IMG/VR virus record: IMGVR_UViG_3300043445_000139
Coordinates: 1 to 39,220 of that record
Strand: one strand, 5' to 3'
DNA length: 39,220 nucleotides
Source of the DNA: a virus
A program made the translations under genes and the position numbers. Below, piece by piece: positions 23,449-32,137 of the stretch. The notes beneath the pieces are model-generated. The model saw nothing but the letters and a program-made list of their open reading frames with translations, was not told where the DNA came from and made no database searches. The first letter of the stretch is position 1; each line of letters begins with the position of its first letter.

Positions 23449-23948
23449 CGGCCCCGCCGACCGTCCCGGGATTCGACCGAGGACCCGAAGAAGAAGTTGA
23501 TGATGCTGCCCCAGGCGGTCATCAGCGAACCCAGCAGCATCATCGAAATCGGGTTATCCTGGACCTCATCCCACATAGTGTAGATGACTGCCACGGCGAC
23601 CAGGATCGTGGTCGCATAGGCCAGCACCGCAGGCGTCCGGTCGGACCGGGCAACATGCATTGCCCGGGCATTGGCCGTGTTGTCGTTGTGGAGCGCCATC
23701 AGCTCCGCCTGGTGCTGGTCCTGTTGGCGGGCCAGTTGCAGGGCCAAGGCCGGGTCGCCCTGGATCTTCGCCGCCGCCGCCGCTGCGTCCTCAGGCGAGC
23801 GGATCGGTATCCCAGCGACCTGTTCCACCATCGTGATCGCGGCTTGAGCGACTGTGCCGTCCTGGTCGCCCACAATGCGCTTGGTGACGGATGGCAGCAG
23901 GACCGGCCCCAACGCCGACAGGACGGCACCAAGGATCGGTATCGGCAT
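23445..23948 (-). CDS. Holin, three-transmembrane type
   Basis: A 167-residue protein resembling the 3TM holin family found in alphaproteobacterial phages and gene transfer agents. It has a hydrophobic N-terminal helix (ILGAVLSALGPVLLPS), a hydrophilic Ala/Gln-rich middle and two C-terminal membrane helices (AVLAYATTILVAVAVIYTMW; MLLGSLMTAWGSIINFFFGS). It ends in basic residues. It would open the inner membrane for the endolysin encoded just upstream. Confidence 0.82.
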   Translation of the reverse strand: MPIPILGAVLSALGPVLLPSVTKRIVGDQDGTVAQAAITMVEQVAGIPIRSPEDAAAAAAKIQGDPALALQLARQQDQHQAELMALHNDNTANARAMHVARSDRTPAVLAYATTILVAVAVIYTMWDEVQDNPISMMLLGSLMTAWGSIINFFFGSSVESRDGRRGR

Positions 23949-23951
23949 CGG

Positions 23952-24512
23952 TCAGCCCTCCATGACAACGCGGTGAAGGAGCCAGCCGAACACGAATTCC
24001 TCATCCGTCTGCCGCCGCTCGCAAAGCTCGATGTACCGCGCGCCCTGGAGGGCGTTCATCGCCCGCAGCAGCACCGTCTCCCCATCGTCCCGACGGTTGA
24101 ACAGATACCGCTCCAGCGCGCCGAGGGTGGCAGGGCCGATGCGGCCGTCGACGGCCAAGTCTGCGTAGAAGCGCCCCTGCCGGTTGAAGCAGTTCAGCGC
24201 CCGCTGCAGGAAGCCGGCGGCGGTGCCAGGCCCCATGTTGACCGCCGTGTCCGCCAGCTCCGCCGCCACAGCGATGGACTGGGCCGCGATGTCGTCCAAC
24301 CGCAGCGCGTCCCAGTAGCTGCGTCGGTAGACGGCTTCCGCTACCGACCGCGGCATGTCCCGCATGGGCCCAGTGTAGCCGTGGGCGCGGGCGACAGCGG
24401 CCGTAACGCCGAACATCGTCTCCCCCCCCGCGTCGCTGGGGTGGTTCGAATATCCTCCCTCGACGGCGATGATCTTGTCGATGGTGTCGCGACGCAGGCT
24501 GTCGATTTTCAT
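23952..24512 (-). CDS. Endolysin, GH108 muramidase with peptidoglycan-binding domain
   Basis: A 186-residue endolysin. The N-terminal catalytic domain has the glycoside hydrolase 108 motif VEGGYSNHPSDAGGETMFGV, with Glu18 as probable catalytic acid. The C-terminal domain (about 105-180, AALNCFNRQGRFYADLAVDG, IGPATLGALERYL) is of the PG_binding_3 type. It cleaves the glycan backbone at lysis. No signal peptide is evident, so it should depend on the holin. Confidence 0.92.
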   Translation of the reverse strand: MKIDSLRRDTIDKIIAVEGGYSNHPSDAGGETMFGVTAAVARAHGYTGPMRDMPRSVAEAVYRRSYWDALRLDDIAAQSIAVAAELADTAVNMGPGTAAGFLQRALNCFNRQGRFYADLAVDGRIGPATLGALERYLFNRRDDGETVLLRAMNALQGARYIELCERRQTDEEFVFGWLLHRVVMEG

Positions 24513-24519
24513 GGGGGGG

Positions 24520-24864
24520 TCACCGAGTTGGGGTCAGGATCTGCCGGATGAGGTTGAGCGCCTCATCGAGCTTGGTCTCGTACCGGTCCATCCGCTTTTC
24601 GATTCTCGCTTCCATCGCCGTTAGTTGATCGGTGGTCACCATTTCGGCCCGCAGCTCCTTCTCCAGGGCGTGCAGCTGTGTGGGCACCAGGGCCAGAGCT
24701 GCCTCCGCCGCCTTAAGCCGCGTCTCCGACTGGGCGGCGGCGGTGCCGGAGGTGGCCAGCGCGCCGGCCAGAACCTCCACCCGCTGCGCCAGCTTGAGCA
24801 GCCAGACCGCCAGCGGGAGCACGACGACGGAGACCCACGGTAGCAGGGCGTTGAGGGTGTCCAT
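24520..24864 (-). CDS. Membrane-anchored coiled-coil protein of the lysis cassette
   Basis: A 114-residue protein with one N-terminal membrane helix (residues 5-25, NALLPWVSVVVLPLAVWLLK) and a long charged coiled coil (30-108). The topology is that of an inner-membrane spanin, and it lies between X and the endolysin where P2 has holin gene Y. No overlapping outer-membrane spanin lipoprotein is visible. It may instead be a regulator of lysis or a DUF2730-like protein. Confidence 0.7.
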   Translation of the reverse strand: MDTLNALLPWVSVVVLPLAVWLLKLAQRVEVLAGALATSGTAAAQSETRLKAAEAALALVPTQLHALEKELRAEMVTTDQLTAMEARIEKRMDRYETKLDEALNLIRQILTPTR

Positions 24865-24865
24865 G

Positions 24866-25069
24866 TCAGTCCCAGAGCTTCACGGGGTGGGTGATGGTAC
24901 GCCGCACCGCGGCGGGCATGCGCACGAGAGTGCCGGCCGGCAGGATGGGCCCGAGGTCGGAAAGGCCGGGGTTGGCGGCCAGCACCGCGGCGACCATGTC
25001 GGAGCTGCCGTAATGGCGGTGGACCATGGCATCGACGGTATCCCCCTGCATCGATCGCACCGCCTGCAT
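24866..25069 (-). CDS. X: Tail protein gpX (LysM-like)
   Basis: A 67-residue protein of the gpX family: GDTVDAMVHRHYGSSDMVAAVLAANPGLSDLGPILPAGTLVRMP is a LysM-like fold. It probably helps tail assembly at the baseplate or tube end. The ATG overlaps the L stop by one base. Confidence 0.92.
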   Translation of the reverse strand: MQAVRSMQGDTVDAMVHRHYGSSDMVAAVLAANPGLSDLGPILPAGTLVRMPAAVRRTITHPVKLWD

Positions 25070-25527
25070 CAGATCAGCTCCACCACCGTGCGGCCCCGGC
25101 CGGTCAGCAGGGCCAGCGCCTCCTGCGCCTGCTGGCGCCAGGCGTCGGCCGTCGGTTCCAGGGCGTCTGCCCGATCGTGCCCGCGGGCGGTCGAATCGTG
25201 GTCGCGCGTCACGTCAACTAGGCGCGCCCGAACCGAGCGGTAGACCGCCGCCTTCCAGAGCCGGACGGCGAGCGGCTCACCGTCGATTACCTCCGCCCCT
25301 ACCTGAGCCAGGGAATCGGCCGACTGACCGGCAACCCAGTTGGCGATCGAGGCCACAGTCGATGCTGCAGCCAGCTGGAGTTCAGCGGCGACACGGAGCG
25401 TCGGCCATTGCTGGCCCAGGCCGGTCTGGGCACGGCATTCGGCTACCGAGAGCGGTGGCCACCATGTCCCGTACCGCACCACCTGGTCATCTGCCACCGG
25501 ACCGGTGGGAATGAAGCTGCTGGCCAT
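25069..25527 (-). CDS. L: Head completion protein gpL
   Basis: A 152-residue head-tail connector protein. The N-terminus FIPTGPVADDQVVRYGTWWPPLSV and the central LAAASTVASIANWVAGQSADSL and VRLWKAAVYRSVRARLVDVTRD match the P2 gpL family. It follows M across a 137-bp gene-free spacer that holds GC-rich inverted repeats, longer than usual for this junction. Confidence 0.92.
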   Translation of the reverse strand: MASSFIPTGPVADDQVVRYGTWWPPLSVAECRAQTGLGQQWPTLRVAAELQLAAASTVASIANWVAGQSADSLAQVGAEVIDGEPLAVRLWKAAVYRSVRARLVDVTRDHDSTARGHDRADALEPTADAWRQQAQEALALLTGRGRTVVELI

Positions 25528-25664
25528 GCATGCCCCCTACGAAGCGCCCCAGACGGACGGCGACCGGATCAGGCGTGGTCGGGCGAACCCGCGTAACCCG
25601 TCCAGTCGCCGCCGTCCCGCGGGGGGCGGGCCGCACCGGCCAGGCTCGCCCGGCCGGAAAATGT

Positions 25665-26393
25665 TCAATCACCGACGGCTGACGCCCCATCGGGTGCAGC
25701 AGTCGGCGGCATGTCCGCGGTCGTTTCCGCCTTCGCGAGCTGCTTTTCCAGGCGGCTGATGACGGTCGCCACGCCGACACGCCGGTCGAGACGCATCGCT
25801 TCACGCAGCCGTCCCAGGGCGCCGGTCGGGTCGGTTGACATGGCCATCAGCCCCGCAGCCTTCAGGGCCTTGGCCCGCACCTCATCGTGCATGTCGGCGC
25901 CGTCGGTGAGAGTGAGGGCGCGGTCAAGGGCGGCGGGCATGCCCTCCTCCACCTCCCCGTCCTGGCACTGCGCCAGGGCGGCGTCGGCTACCGATTCCAG
26001 GACCAGGGTCGGCAGGTCACGGCTGAACCCCTCCGGCAGGGTCAGGCGGTGGCGCAGGGCATACGCCGCCGCGTCGAGCGCTCCCGGCCAGTCACCGACA
26101 TCGAACCGCCAGACCATCGCGGTGACCAGCACCAGGTCGTCGCCCCCGGCGTCGGCCGCGAGCACGCCGTCCACATAGGGGGCATATTCCGGCAGCAGCA
26201 GCGCCTTCTTGGCGATCTTGGCGGTCACCGACTTGATTGCCTTGAGGGCGACCTTGTCGGCCTGGAGCTTGGCCAGCATGCGCGCTGTGACGGGTGCCGG
26301 CGACGCACCCGCGGAGGCCGCTGCGCCGGCGGGTGCGACCACGGCGGCGGCACCTGCAAGTACGGTCAGGCGATGGCGGCGGGCGGGAGTCAT
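25665..26393 (-). CDS. M: Terminase small subunit gpM
   Basis: A 242-residue protein with the P2 gpM start MTPARRHRL and the conserved segments LLLPEYAPYVDGVLAAD, LVLVTAMVWRFDVGDWPGAL and ALRHRLTLPEGFSRDLPTLV. It recognises the cos region and works with the large subunit P. The ATG at 26393 overlaps the N stop as ATGA; the longer open frame upstream runs inside N. An Ala-rich insert follows the N-terminus and the C-terminus is extended. Confidence 0.93.
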   Translation of the reverse strand: MTPARRHRLTVLAGAAAVVAPAGAAASAGASPAPVTARMLAKLQADKVALKAIKSVTAKIAKKALLLPEYAPYVDGVLAADAGGDDLVLVTAMVWRFDVGDWPGALDAAAYALRHRLTLPEGFSRDLPTLVLESVADAALAQCQDGEVEEGMPAALDRALTLTDGADMHDEVRAKALKAAGLMAMSTDPTGALGRLREAMRLDRRVGVATVISRLEKQLAKAETTADMPPTAAPDGASAVGD

Positions 26394-27406
26394 CAGGCCC
26401 ACTCCGTCCCGTCGTGCAGCTGTACGTTTTCGGCGAAGGCGACCTTGCCGTAATCTTCGACCACGTAGCATTCGTTGATGCTGTTGTAGTCCTCGATACG
26501 GTCCCGCTTGGGGTTGTCGGTCAGGGTGCGGCGCCGCGTCCCCTCCTGCCAGTAGATGGACAGGTTCGATTCCGAAGTGATCAGGACCGAGCGCGCGGGG
26601 AAGTACGGCACGCTGATCGCGCGCTTGCCCCCAACGGTCCGGTTCAACATCAGGGTCTGAAGCGCCTGGTGCTCCGTCGCCTTGGCCTCGGCCCCGTTGA
26701 TTAGAGCCATCATCTTCTCGTTCAGCAGGCCGCGGCCCATGATGACGACCAGATCCGTCGCCTCCGTGTGCCACTCATCCATCAGCTCGTTCACCATGTC
26801 GGTGACCATGGCGTCCAGATTCTGGTAGTCGCTACCGGCCTCGGTGCCGACCTTCATGGCGTCCATCCGGCGGTCGGGCGCATGCAGACGGATCTGTTCC
26901 AGCCACCCGATGTTCACGTCCTGGAGCAGTGGGTTGGCCTGGAGGTCGGTCTGGGCGGCGACCGAGGTACCGTTCCAGCCGATCATGAGCCGGTCACGGG
27001 CGATCTGCTCGACGGTCTGGTTGCGCACCCGGGTCTGGAAGTCCGGGAACTTGGCCCAGGCATCCAGCGTCGAGTAGCGGATGTGCGTGTCGAAGTTGGT
27101 TTGGTGACAGAAGTACGACCGCCCGTCCATTCCCCAAATCGACCGGGTCGGCCGGTCGGCCGCATTGGTGTTGGTCCGGCCGGCGATCGGACTGGTGATA
27201 CCCAGCCCCAGCTTCTCCCCACTCTGCTGCGCGACGGGGTAGACGTTGACGCGCTGTAGGAACGCGGCCGATTCCCGGATCTTGTTCTCCAGGACCTGCT
27301 CGATGGTCGGCGCGACCGCAAACTTCGCGGTGGCATCCGGAATCCCGTTCAGGGCCGCGACGGTCGCGAGGTAGGCCGTGAACTTCGCGCGGGTGTCGTT
27401 GCGCAT
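26393..27406 (-). CDS. N: Major capsid protein gpN
   Basis: A 337-residue P2-family major capsid protein. It contains AALNGIPDATAKFAVAPTIEQVLENKI, YFCHQTNFDTHIRYSTLDAWAKFPDF, IGWNGTSVA and LLITSESNLSIYWQEGTRRR-like strands near the end. It forms the icosahedral shell after scaffold-directed assembly and N-terminal trimming by O. It lies 7 bp downstream of O. Confidence 0.97.
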   Translation of the reverse strand: MRNDTRAKFTAYLATVAALNGIPDATAKFAVAPTIEQVLENKIRESAAFLQRVNVYPVAQQSGEKLGLGITSPIAGRTNTNAADRPTRSIWGMDGRSYFCHQTNFDTHIRYSTLDAWAKFPDFQTRVRNQTVEQIARDRLMIGWNGTSVAAQTDLQANPLLQDVNIGWLEQIRLHAPDRRMDAMKVGTEAGSDYQNLDAMVTDMVNELMDEWHTEATDLVVIMGRGLLNEKMMALINGAEAKATEHQALQTLMLNRTVGGKRAISVPYFPARSVLITSESNLSIYWQEGTRRRTLTDNPKRDRIEDYNSINECYVVEDYGKVAFAENVQLHDGTEWA

Positions 27407-27412
27407 GATACC

Positions 27413-28225
27413 TCAGCAGTCGGTCAGGGTTTCGGTGCCGCCGCCGGCGGAGGTCGGTCGGGGCGCGGTGGGGCTGGCCGTGGCGAACCGATCGGTCAGG
27501 GCCTTCAGGTCGGCCGCGAGCTTGGCGACGTCGTCGGCCGCGGCCTTGCTGTCAGCGGCGGGTGCCTCGGGCTTGGCCCCGGCCGCCAGCTTGGCCACCT
27601 GCTGCCGCAGGTCACCGACGGACTGGCCGATCTCCAGGATCGCCGCCTCCATCTGCGACATGCGCGTGCTGTCGCCCTTGCCGCCGTTCAGGAGTTCCTT
27701 CAGCTTGGTGAAGAGTCCCGACCCGTCATCGGCGGCCTTCTCCTCCTCGAACCGACCGGCCTCGGCATAGACCGAGAACAGGTGCTCCTTCGCCGGACTG
27801 GTGATCGTCGGCGAGGTGAGGTTAAACTTCAGGATCTCGGTGAAGGTCGACGCCGGCGTATCGGTGACCGACAGACCGACCAGGTAGGCTTGGCCGGACC
27901 CCTGGAAATTGGGGTCCATCTCGATCGAGCTGAAGATCTTCTGGCGGGCCTGATTCAGCCGCACCAGCTCGGCCGTCGGCTCCAGCTGGACGAAGAGCGC
28001 GCGCTGCCCGGCTTCGGGGCCGGCATCAGCCCGGACCGCCAGCACGTCACCATAGGCCTGGAAGGGCCCTTCGGGCATGAAGGTCCGGAGGTGTTCGTTC
28101 CAGACGCGCGCGCCATACTTTTGGCGGTTATATGAAGCCGCCATCTGGTCGATCTGCTGGGGAGTGATGGTCCGACCATCGACGGTGGGTCCGCTGACGG
28201 CGACCCGGTACCACTTCGTAGCCAT
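27413..28225 (-). CDS. O: Capsid scaffold and maturation protease gpO
   Basis: A 270-residue protein. The N-terminal protease half starts ATKWYRVAVSGPTVDGRTI. Asp16, His45 and Ser100 line up in spacing with the Asp-His-Ser triad reported for P2 gpO. The C-terminal half is a helical scaffold region rich in Ala, Lys and Asp, with a final GGGTETLTDC. It would scaffold the shell, then cleave itself and the capsid protein. It is the first gene of the minus-strand head-tail operon. Confidence 0.94.
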   Translation of the reverse strand: MATKWYRVAVSGPTVDGRTITPQQIDQMAASYNRQKYGARVWNEHLRTFMPEGPFQAYGDVLAVRADAGPEAGQRALFVQLEPTAELVRLNQARQKIFSSIEMDPNFQGSGQAYLVGLSVTDTPASTFTEILKFNLTSPTITSPAKEHLFSVYAEAGRFEEEKAADDGSGLFTKLKELLNGGKGDSTRMSQMEAAILEIGQSVGDLRQQVAKLAAGAKPEAPAADSKAAADDVAKLAADLKALTDRFATASPTAPRPTSAGGGTETLTDC

Positions 28226-28365
28226 GTGCCCTGCCCTATCGGCCTTGCGAGAGCCGCATGCTGTGCATCATCGGGCGGGGGGACCAATCGCCGGGGCTGT
28301 GACCGATGCCCCTGATACGCGCAACGCCGTCGGGGCAGCCCGCGCCGGGCCGTACCGTCACGGCC
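28226..28365. promoter_or_regulatory. Divergent late promoter region between O and P
   Basis: The 140-bp region separates the divergent scaffold and terminase genes, which in P2 hold two Ogr-dependent promoters. I looked for the TGT-N12-ACA Ogr element and did not find a clear copy on either strand. The promoter location is inferred from gene layout only. Confidence 0.45.
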
Positions 28366-30135
28366 ATGAGCCAGACCCCCAGTGACCCCAGGCCCGATGA
28401 GCGCCAGCGCGCCAAGCTGTTGTATTGGCAGGGCCACCCCGTGGCGGAGGTGGCGCGTCTGCTGGCCCTGCCCTATGGCACGGTCGATGCGTGGAAGCGC
28501 CGCGACGGCTGGGACGACACCCCGGTGATCGGCCGGATCGAGGTGAGCGTCGAATGCCGGCTGATGGTGCTGGTGGCCAAGGGCGACAAGACCGAGGCGG
28601 ACCTGAAGGAGATCGAGCAGCTGGGGCGGGTGCTGGAGCGCACCGCCCGGGTGGAGCGGTATCAGGTCACCGGCAAGGAATCGGACCTCAACCCCGCCCG
28701 GAAGGGCAAGAAGGGGAAGAAGGAGCCGAAGAACGCGCTGACAGAAGACCAGATCCAGGCGCTGCGCGCGGACTTCCTGGGCAGCCTGTTCGAGTATCAG
28801 CGGGTGTGGTGGGAGAACCGGGATCAGCGGACCCGGAACATCCTGAAGAGCCGCCAGATCGGTGCCACGTGGTATTTCGCCCGTGAGGCATTCGTCAACG
28901 CGCTGGAGACCGGCGACAATCAGATTTTCCTGTCCGCGTCACGCAACCAGGCAGAAATCTTCCGGCAGTACATCGTCAAATGGGTGATGGAGGTTACGGG
29001 CGTCGAGCTGAAGGGCACGCCGCTGATCCTGCCCAACGGCGCGCACATCTACTTTCTGGCCACCAGCAGCAAGACGGCCCAGGGCTATCACGGTCACGTC
29101 TACCTGGACGAATATGCCTGGATCTCCAAGTTCCGCCAGTTCAAGAAGGTGGCCAGCGGCATGGCCACCCACAAGCGCTGGCGGAAGACCTTCTTCTCAA
29201 CCCCGTCCGTCATCAATCACGAGGCCTACGGCTTCTGGTCGGGTGAAGAGTTTAACCGGGGCCGGTCGAAGGAAGACCGGGTCGAGATCGAGGTCAGCCA
29301 TGCGGCCGTCAGGGACGGGCGCCTGTGCGAGGACGGGCAGTGGCGCCACCTGGTCACGATCAGGGATGCGGCTGCCCAGGGCTGCGATCTGTTCGACATC
29401 GAGGAGCTGGTCCGCGAGTACGCCGACGCGGATTTCAAAAACCTGTTCATGGGCGAATGGGTCGACGACAGCCAGTCATTCTTCACGTTCGGGGAGCTCC
29501 AGGCGGCCGGTGTCGACGCGCTGGAAGAGTGGTGGGACGTGAAGCCCTACGAGCAGCGGCCCTATGCCGGGCCGGTCTGGATCGGCTATGACCCCAGCCG
29601 GACCCGGGACAGCGCCTGCATCACGGTGGTGGCCCCGCCAGCGCCCGGCAGCAACCGGACCCGGTATCGGGTGCTGGAGCGCATCGCCCTGAAGGGCAGC
29701 GACTTCAACGCCCAGTCCGAGGCGATCCGGGCCCTTACGCAGCGCTACAGCGTGCAGCACATGGCGGTGGACTGCACCGGCATCGGCGCAGGTGTGTATG
29801 AGATGGTCAAGACTTGGTGGCCGGCCGTCCGGGCCATCACCTACAGCGTCGAGACCAAGAGCCGAATGGTGCTGAAAGCCAAGCACCTGTTCGCCCGCAA
29901 GCTGATCGAGTTCGACGCGGGCATGACAGACATCATCAGCGCCTTCCTGTCGATCCGGAAGACCATGACGACCAGCGGCCGGCAGCAGACCTTCGCCGCC
30001 GGCCGGTCGGAGGAGACGGGTCACGCCGATGTCGCCTGGGCGATCATGCACGCGCTCGACCGGGTGGAATTCCGAGACCTGGACACCGATACGCCGGCGC
30101 CGCAGGGCCGGACCATCCTGGAGTTTTTCGAATGA
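28366..30135 (+). CDS. P: Terminase large subunit gpP
   Basis: A 589-residue packaging motor. The N-terminal HTH (RAKLLYWQGHPVAEVARLLA to VDAWKRRDGW) is followed by the ATPase domain with a variant Walker A KSRQIGATW (161-169) and Walker B VYLDEYAW (245 onwards). The C-terminal nuclease fold starts IGYDPSRTRDSACITVV. ATG 28366 gives the usual P2 gpP start; an ATG 20 codons earlier is less likely. It cuts and pumps DNA into proheads. The stop overlaps the Q start. Confidence 0.95.
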   Translation: MSQTPSDPRPDERQRAKLLYWQGHPVAEVARLLALPYGTVDAWKRRDGWDDTPVIGRIEVSVECRLMVLVAKGDKTEADLKEIEQLGRVLERTARVERYQVTGKESDLNPARKGKKGKKEPKNALTEDQIQALRADFLGSLFEYQRVWWENRDQRTRNILKSRQIGATWYFAREAFVNALETGDNQIFLSASRNQAEIFRQYIVKWVMEVTGVELKGTPLILPNGAHIYFLATSSKTAQGYHGHVYLDEYAWISKFRQFKKVASGMATHKRWRKTFFSTPSVINHEAYGFWSGEEFNRGRSKEDRVEIEVSHAAVRDGRLCEDGQWRHLVTIRDAAAQGCDLFDIEELVREYADADFKNLFMGEWVDDSQSFFTFGELQAAGVDALEEWWDVKPYEQRPYAGPVWIGYDPSRTRDSACITVVAPPAPGSNRTRYRVLERIALKGSDFNAQSEAIRALTQRYSVQHMAVDCTGIGAGVYEMVKTWWPAVRAITYSVETKSRMVLKAKHLFARKLIEFDAGMTDIISAFLSIRKTMTTSGRQQTFAAGRSEETGHADVAWAIMHALDRVEFRDLDTDTPAPQGRTILEFFE

Positions 30136-31163
30136 CAGCAGCCGAAACAGCCGAGATCGCGCACGCAGTCCCCAGCGCGCGCACCGCGACCGAGCCCATG
30201 GTCTTCGCCTTCGGGGATCCTGAGCCGGTGCTGGACGGGCGTGGACTGGCCGATTACTACCAGAGCCTTTTCAACGGGTCCTGGTACGAGTGGCCGGTTG
30301 CGCCGCAGGGACTGGCCAAGGCCCTGGTGGCCAACGTCCACCACGAGTCGGCGATCCGCCTGAAGGCCAATATCCTGTCGGGGTGCTTCGTGCCGCACCG
30401 TCTGCTGACCCGCGAGCGGTTCAAGCGCCTGGCGCTGGACTATTTGGTGTTCGGCAATGCTTGGCTGGAGAAGCGCAACAGCTGGCTGGGCAGCCCCCTG
30501 GAGCTGCGGCCGACGCAGGCCAAGCATACCCGCCGCACGGCGGACGGGGAGGCCCTGATGCTGATCGACGGCAACGAACACCGCTTCGCGGCCGGGACCA
30601 CCCTGCACCTGGCGGAACCTGACATCAATCAGGAGGTCTACGGCGTTCCGGCCTACCTGTCGGCACTGCAGAGCGCGCTGTTGAACGAGGCTGCGACCCT
30701 GTTCCGGCGCAAGTACTACAAGAATGGCAGCCACGCGGGGTTCATCCTCTACCTCACCGACGCCGCCCAGACCCAGGAAGACGTCGATGCGCTGCGGGAC
30801 GCCCTGAAATCCGCGAAGGGCCCCGGAAACTTCCGGAACCTGTTCATGTATGCTCCCAACGGCAAGGCCGATGGCCTGAAGCTGATCCCGGTCAGCGAGG
30901 TGGCGGCGAAGGATGAGTTCCTCTCGATCAAGACCGTTACCCGCGACGACGTGCTGGCCTCCCACCGGGTGCCGCCGCAGCTGCTGGGCGTCGTGCCCAG
31001 CAACACGGGCGGGTTCGGAGACATCGAGAAGGCGGCGGGGGTATTCGCTGTCAACGAACTGGCCCCACTGAAGGCGACCTTCAGCCAGATCAACGATTGG
31101 GTGGGGGAGGAGGTGGTACGGTTCACGCCCTACAGCGTGACCCCGCCAGGACCCGTCGCCTGA
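30132..31163 (+). CDS. Q: Portal protein gpQ
   Basis: A 343-residue P2-type portal. Recognisable blocks are FAFGDPEPVLDGRGLADYYQ, YEWPVAPQGLAKALVANVHHESAI, LDYLVFGNAWLEKRNSWLG, EPDINQEVYGVPAYLSALQSALLNEAATLFRRKYY and HRVPPQLLGVVPSNTGGFGD. Twelve copies form the DNA gate of the head. ATG overlaps the P stop. It is the last gene of the short plus-strand operon and ends 5 bases from the end of hicB, which runs towards it. Confidence 0.96.
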   Translation: MTAAETAEIAHAVPSARTATEPMVFAFGDPEPVLDGRGLADYYQSLFNGSWYEWPVAPQGLAKALVANVHHESAIRLKANILSGCFVPHRLLTRERFKRLALDYLVFGNAWLEKRNSWLGSPLELRPTQAKHTRRTADGEALMLIDGNEHRFAAGTTLHLAEPDINQEVYGVPAYLSALQSALLNEAATLFRRKYYKNGSHAGFILYLTDAAQTQEDVDALRDALKSAKGPGNFRNLFMYAPNGKADGLKLIPVSEVAAKDEFLSIKTVTRDDVLASHRVPPQLLGVVPSNTGGFGDIEKAAGVFAVNELAPLKATFSQINDWVGEEVVRFTPYSVTPPGPVA

Positions 31164-31167
31164 TGCG

Positions 31168-31563
31168 TCATGGACCGGCGATCTCACGCCGGACGGCGAC
31201 GGCCAGCAGGGCGGAGCGGCTGGTCTGGCGGCGCTTCACTTCCCGATCGAGGAGGGCCAGAAGCCCCTCCTCCATGCTGATGTTGACGCGGACGGCTTTG
31301 CCGGGGAGGTCGGCCCGGACCAGGATACGGGCGAACTCTTCCACGTCCGGATCCCGCTCGACCTTATCCAGGGGCGTGGGCACGGGCAGGTCGGTCCCAT
31401 CCTCCACCATGCCGGCGATATGGTAGGCCAGGACCTGCTCGGCGGCGGCAGCCAAGATCTCCATCGTCTCCCCATGGCTCACACAGCCCGGCACGTCAGG
31501 GAAGCTGGCATAGAAGCCGTCGGAGGATTTTTCGACGATGGCGGGGAAGTAGCGGGTGGGCAT
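31168..31563 (-). CDS. hicB: HicB-family antitoxin
   Basis: A 131-residue antitoxin. The N-terminal half is the HicB partial RNase H-like fold (YFPAIVEKSSDGFYASFPDVPGCVSHGETMEILAAAAEQVL). The C-terminal domain is a ribbon-helix-helix (VRVNISMEEGLLALLDREVKRR then SRSALLAVAVRREI). It would bind and block HicA and repress the operon through two palindromes at 31824-31882. It lies downstream of hicA, the common order. Confidence 0.93.
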   Translation of the reverse strand: MPTRYFPAIVEKSSDGFYASFPDVPGCVSHGETMEILAAAAEQVLAYHIAGMVEDGTDLPVPTPLDKVERDPDVEEFARILVRADLPGKAVRVNISMEEGLLALLDREVKRRQTSRSALLAVAVRREIAGP

Positions 31564-31602
31564 GGCTGCTCTCCTCTCTTGGCGGCCAGGGGGCGGGTCC
31601 GG

Positions 31603-31803
31603 CTATCGCAGCCGGACCCCGGACTGGGCTTCTATGCTTTTCAGCGTCCCTATGGGCAGGTCGTTCCGGGGGTGGGGAACAGTGACCTTCCCTGGCCTGT
31701 CCGGATGGCGGAAGTGGAGGTGGCTGCCGGTCTGACCGACCTGGTACCACCCGGCGGCCTTCAGAGTCCGGATCACTTCCTTGCTGCCGACCGTCTTGCC
31801 CAT
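31603..31803 (-). CDS. hicA: HicA-family mRNA interferase toxin
   Basis: A 66-residue toxin with the double-stranded RNA-binding-like HicA fold: KEVIRTLKAAGWYQVGQTGSHLHFRHPDRPGKVTVPHP then LPIGTLKSIEAQSG. His in GSHLHF is the expected catalytic residue. HicA toxins cut mRNA to stop growth. The ATG at 31803 is used rather than an upstream frame that runs through the operator. The pair may stabilise the prophage or act against other phages. Confidence 0.93.
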   Translation of the reverse strand: MGKTVGSKEVIRTLKAAGWYQVGQTGSHLHFRHPDRPGKVTVPHPRNDLPIGTLKSIEAQSGVRLR

Positions 31804-31823
31804 CGTCGCCCCCGCCGCTGATG

Positions 31824-31882
31824 TGTGTATGAATACACAAGCTTGCACCCGCGGTCAAGTAGAATTGTGTAGTCGCACACAA
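31824..31882 (-). promoter_or_regulatory. hicAB promoter with two palindromic operators
   Basis: TGTGTAT-GA-ATACACA (31824-31839) is a perfect inverted repeat. TGTGTAGTCGCACACA (31866-31881) shares the outer arms TGTGTA/ACACA, starting 42 bp away (four helical turns). On the minus strand TTGACC (31857-31852) could be a -35, with TATTCA (31835-31830) as a poor -10 inside the first operator. This fits HicB autorepression. Confidence 0.7.
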
Positions 31883-31887
31883 AGCCG

Positions 31888-32136
31888 TCAGCGTGTTTCC
31901 ACCAAGTGCAGCAGCAGGCGGGCCCGGACCAGGTCCCGGTCCGGCACGCGATCCAACAGGCGGTCGATCACCTGGATCGTGAAGCCCTCGGTCGGGTGCT
32001 CCCACAGGAACAGCGCCATCTCCCCCCGGGTGTCGCGCTTGCCCTTGGCGGCCCGGTGGGCCGCCTTGCGCTCTGCGTCATCGGCATGAAGACGGGGGCG
32101 TCCGCGGGGCCGTTTTGGTCGGAGGTCGTCTTTCAC
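31888..32136 (-). CDS. Small basic protein, unknown
   Basis: An 82-residue protein with a very basic N-terminus (KRPRGRPRLHADDAERKAAHRAAKGKRD, containing an AT-hook-like RPRGRPR) and a more hydrophobic C-terminal half (EGFTIQVIDRLLDRVPDRDLVRARLLLHLVE). It could bind DNA through the basic tail. It starts 2 bases from the preceding gene end, so it belongs to the same minus-strand operon. No family is recognised. Confidence 0.6.
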   Translation of the reverse strand: MKDDLRPKRPRGRPRLHADDAERKAAHRAAKGKRDTRGEMALFLWEHPTEGFTIQVIDRLLDRVPDRDLVRARLLLHLVETR

Positions 32137-32137
32137 T

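Noticed and set aside
28226-28365. Ogr binding site TGT-N12-ACA between O and P
   Set aside because: No copy with acceptable spacing was found on either strand, so only the region is listed.
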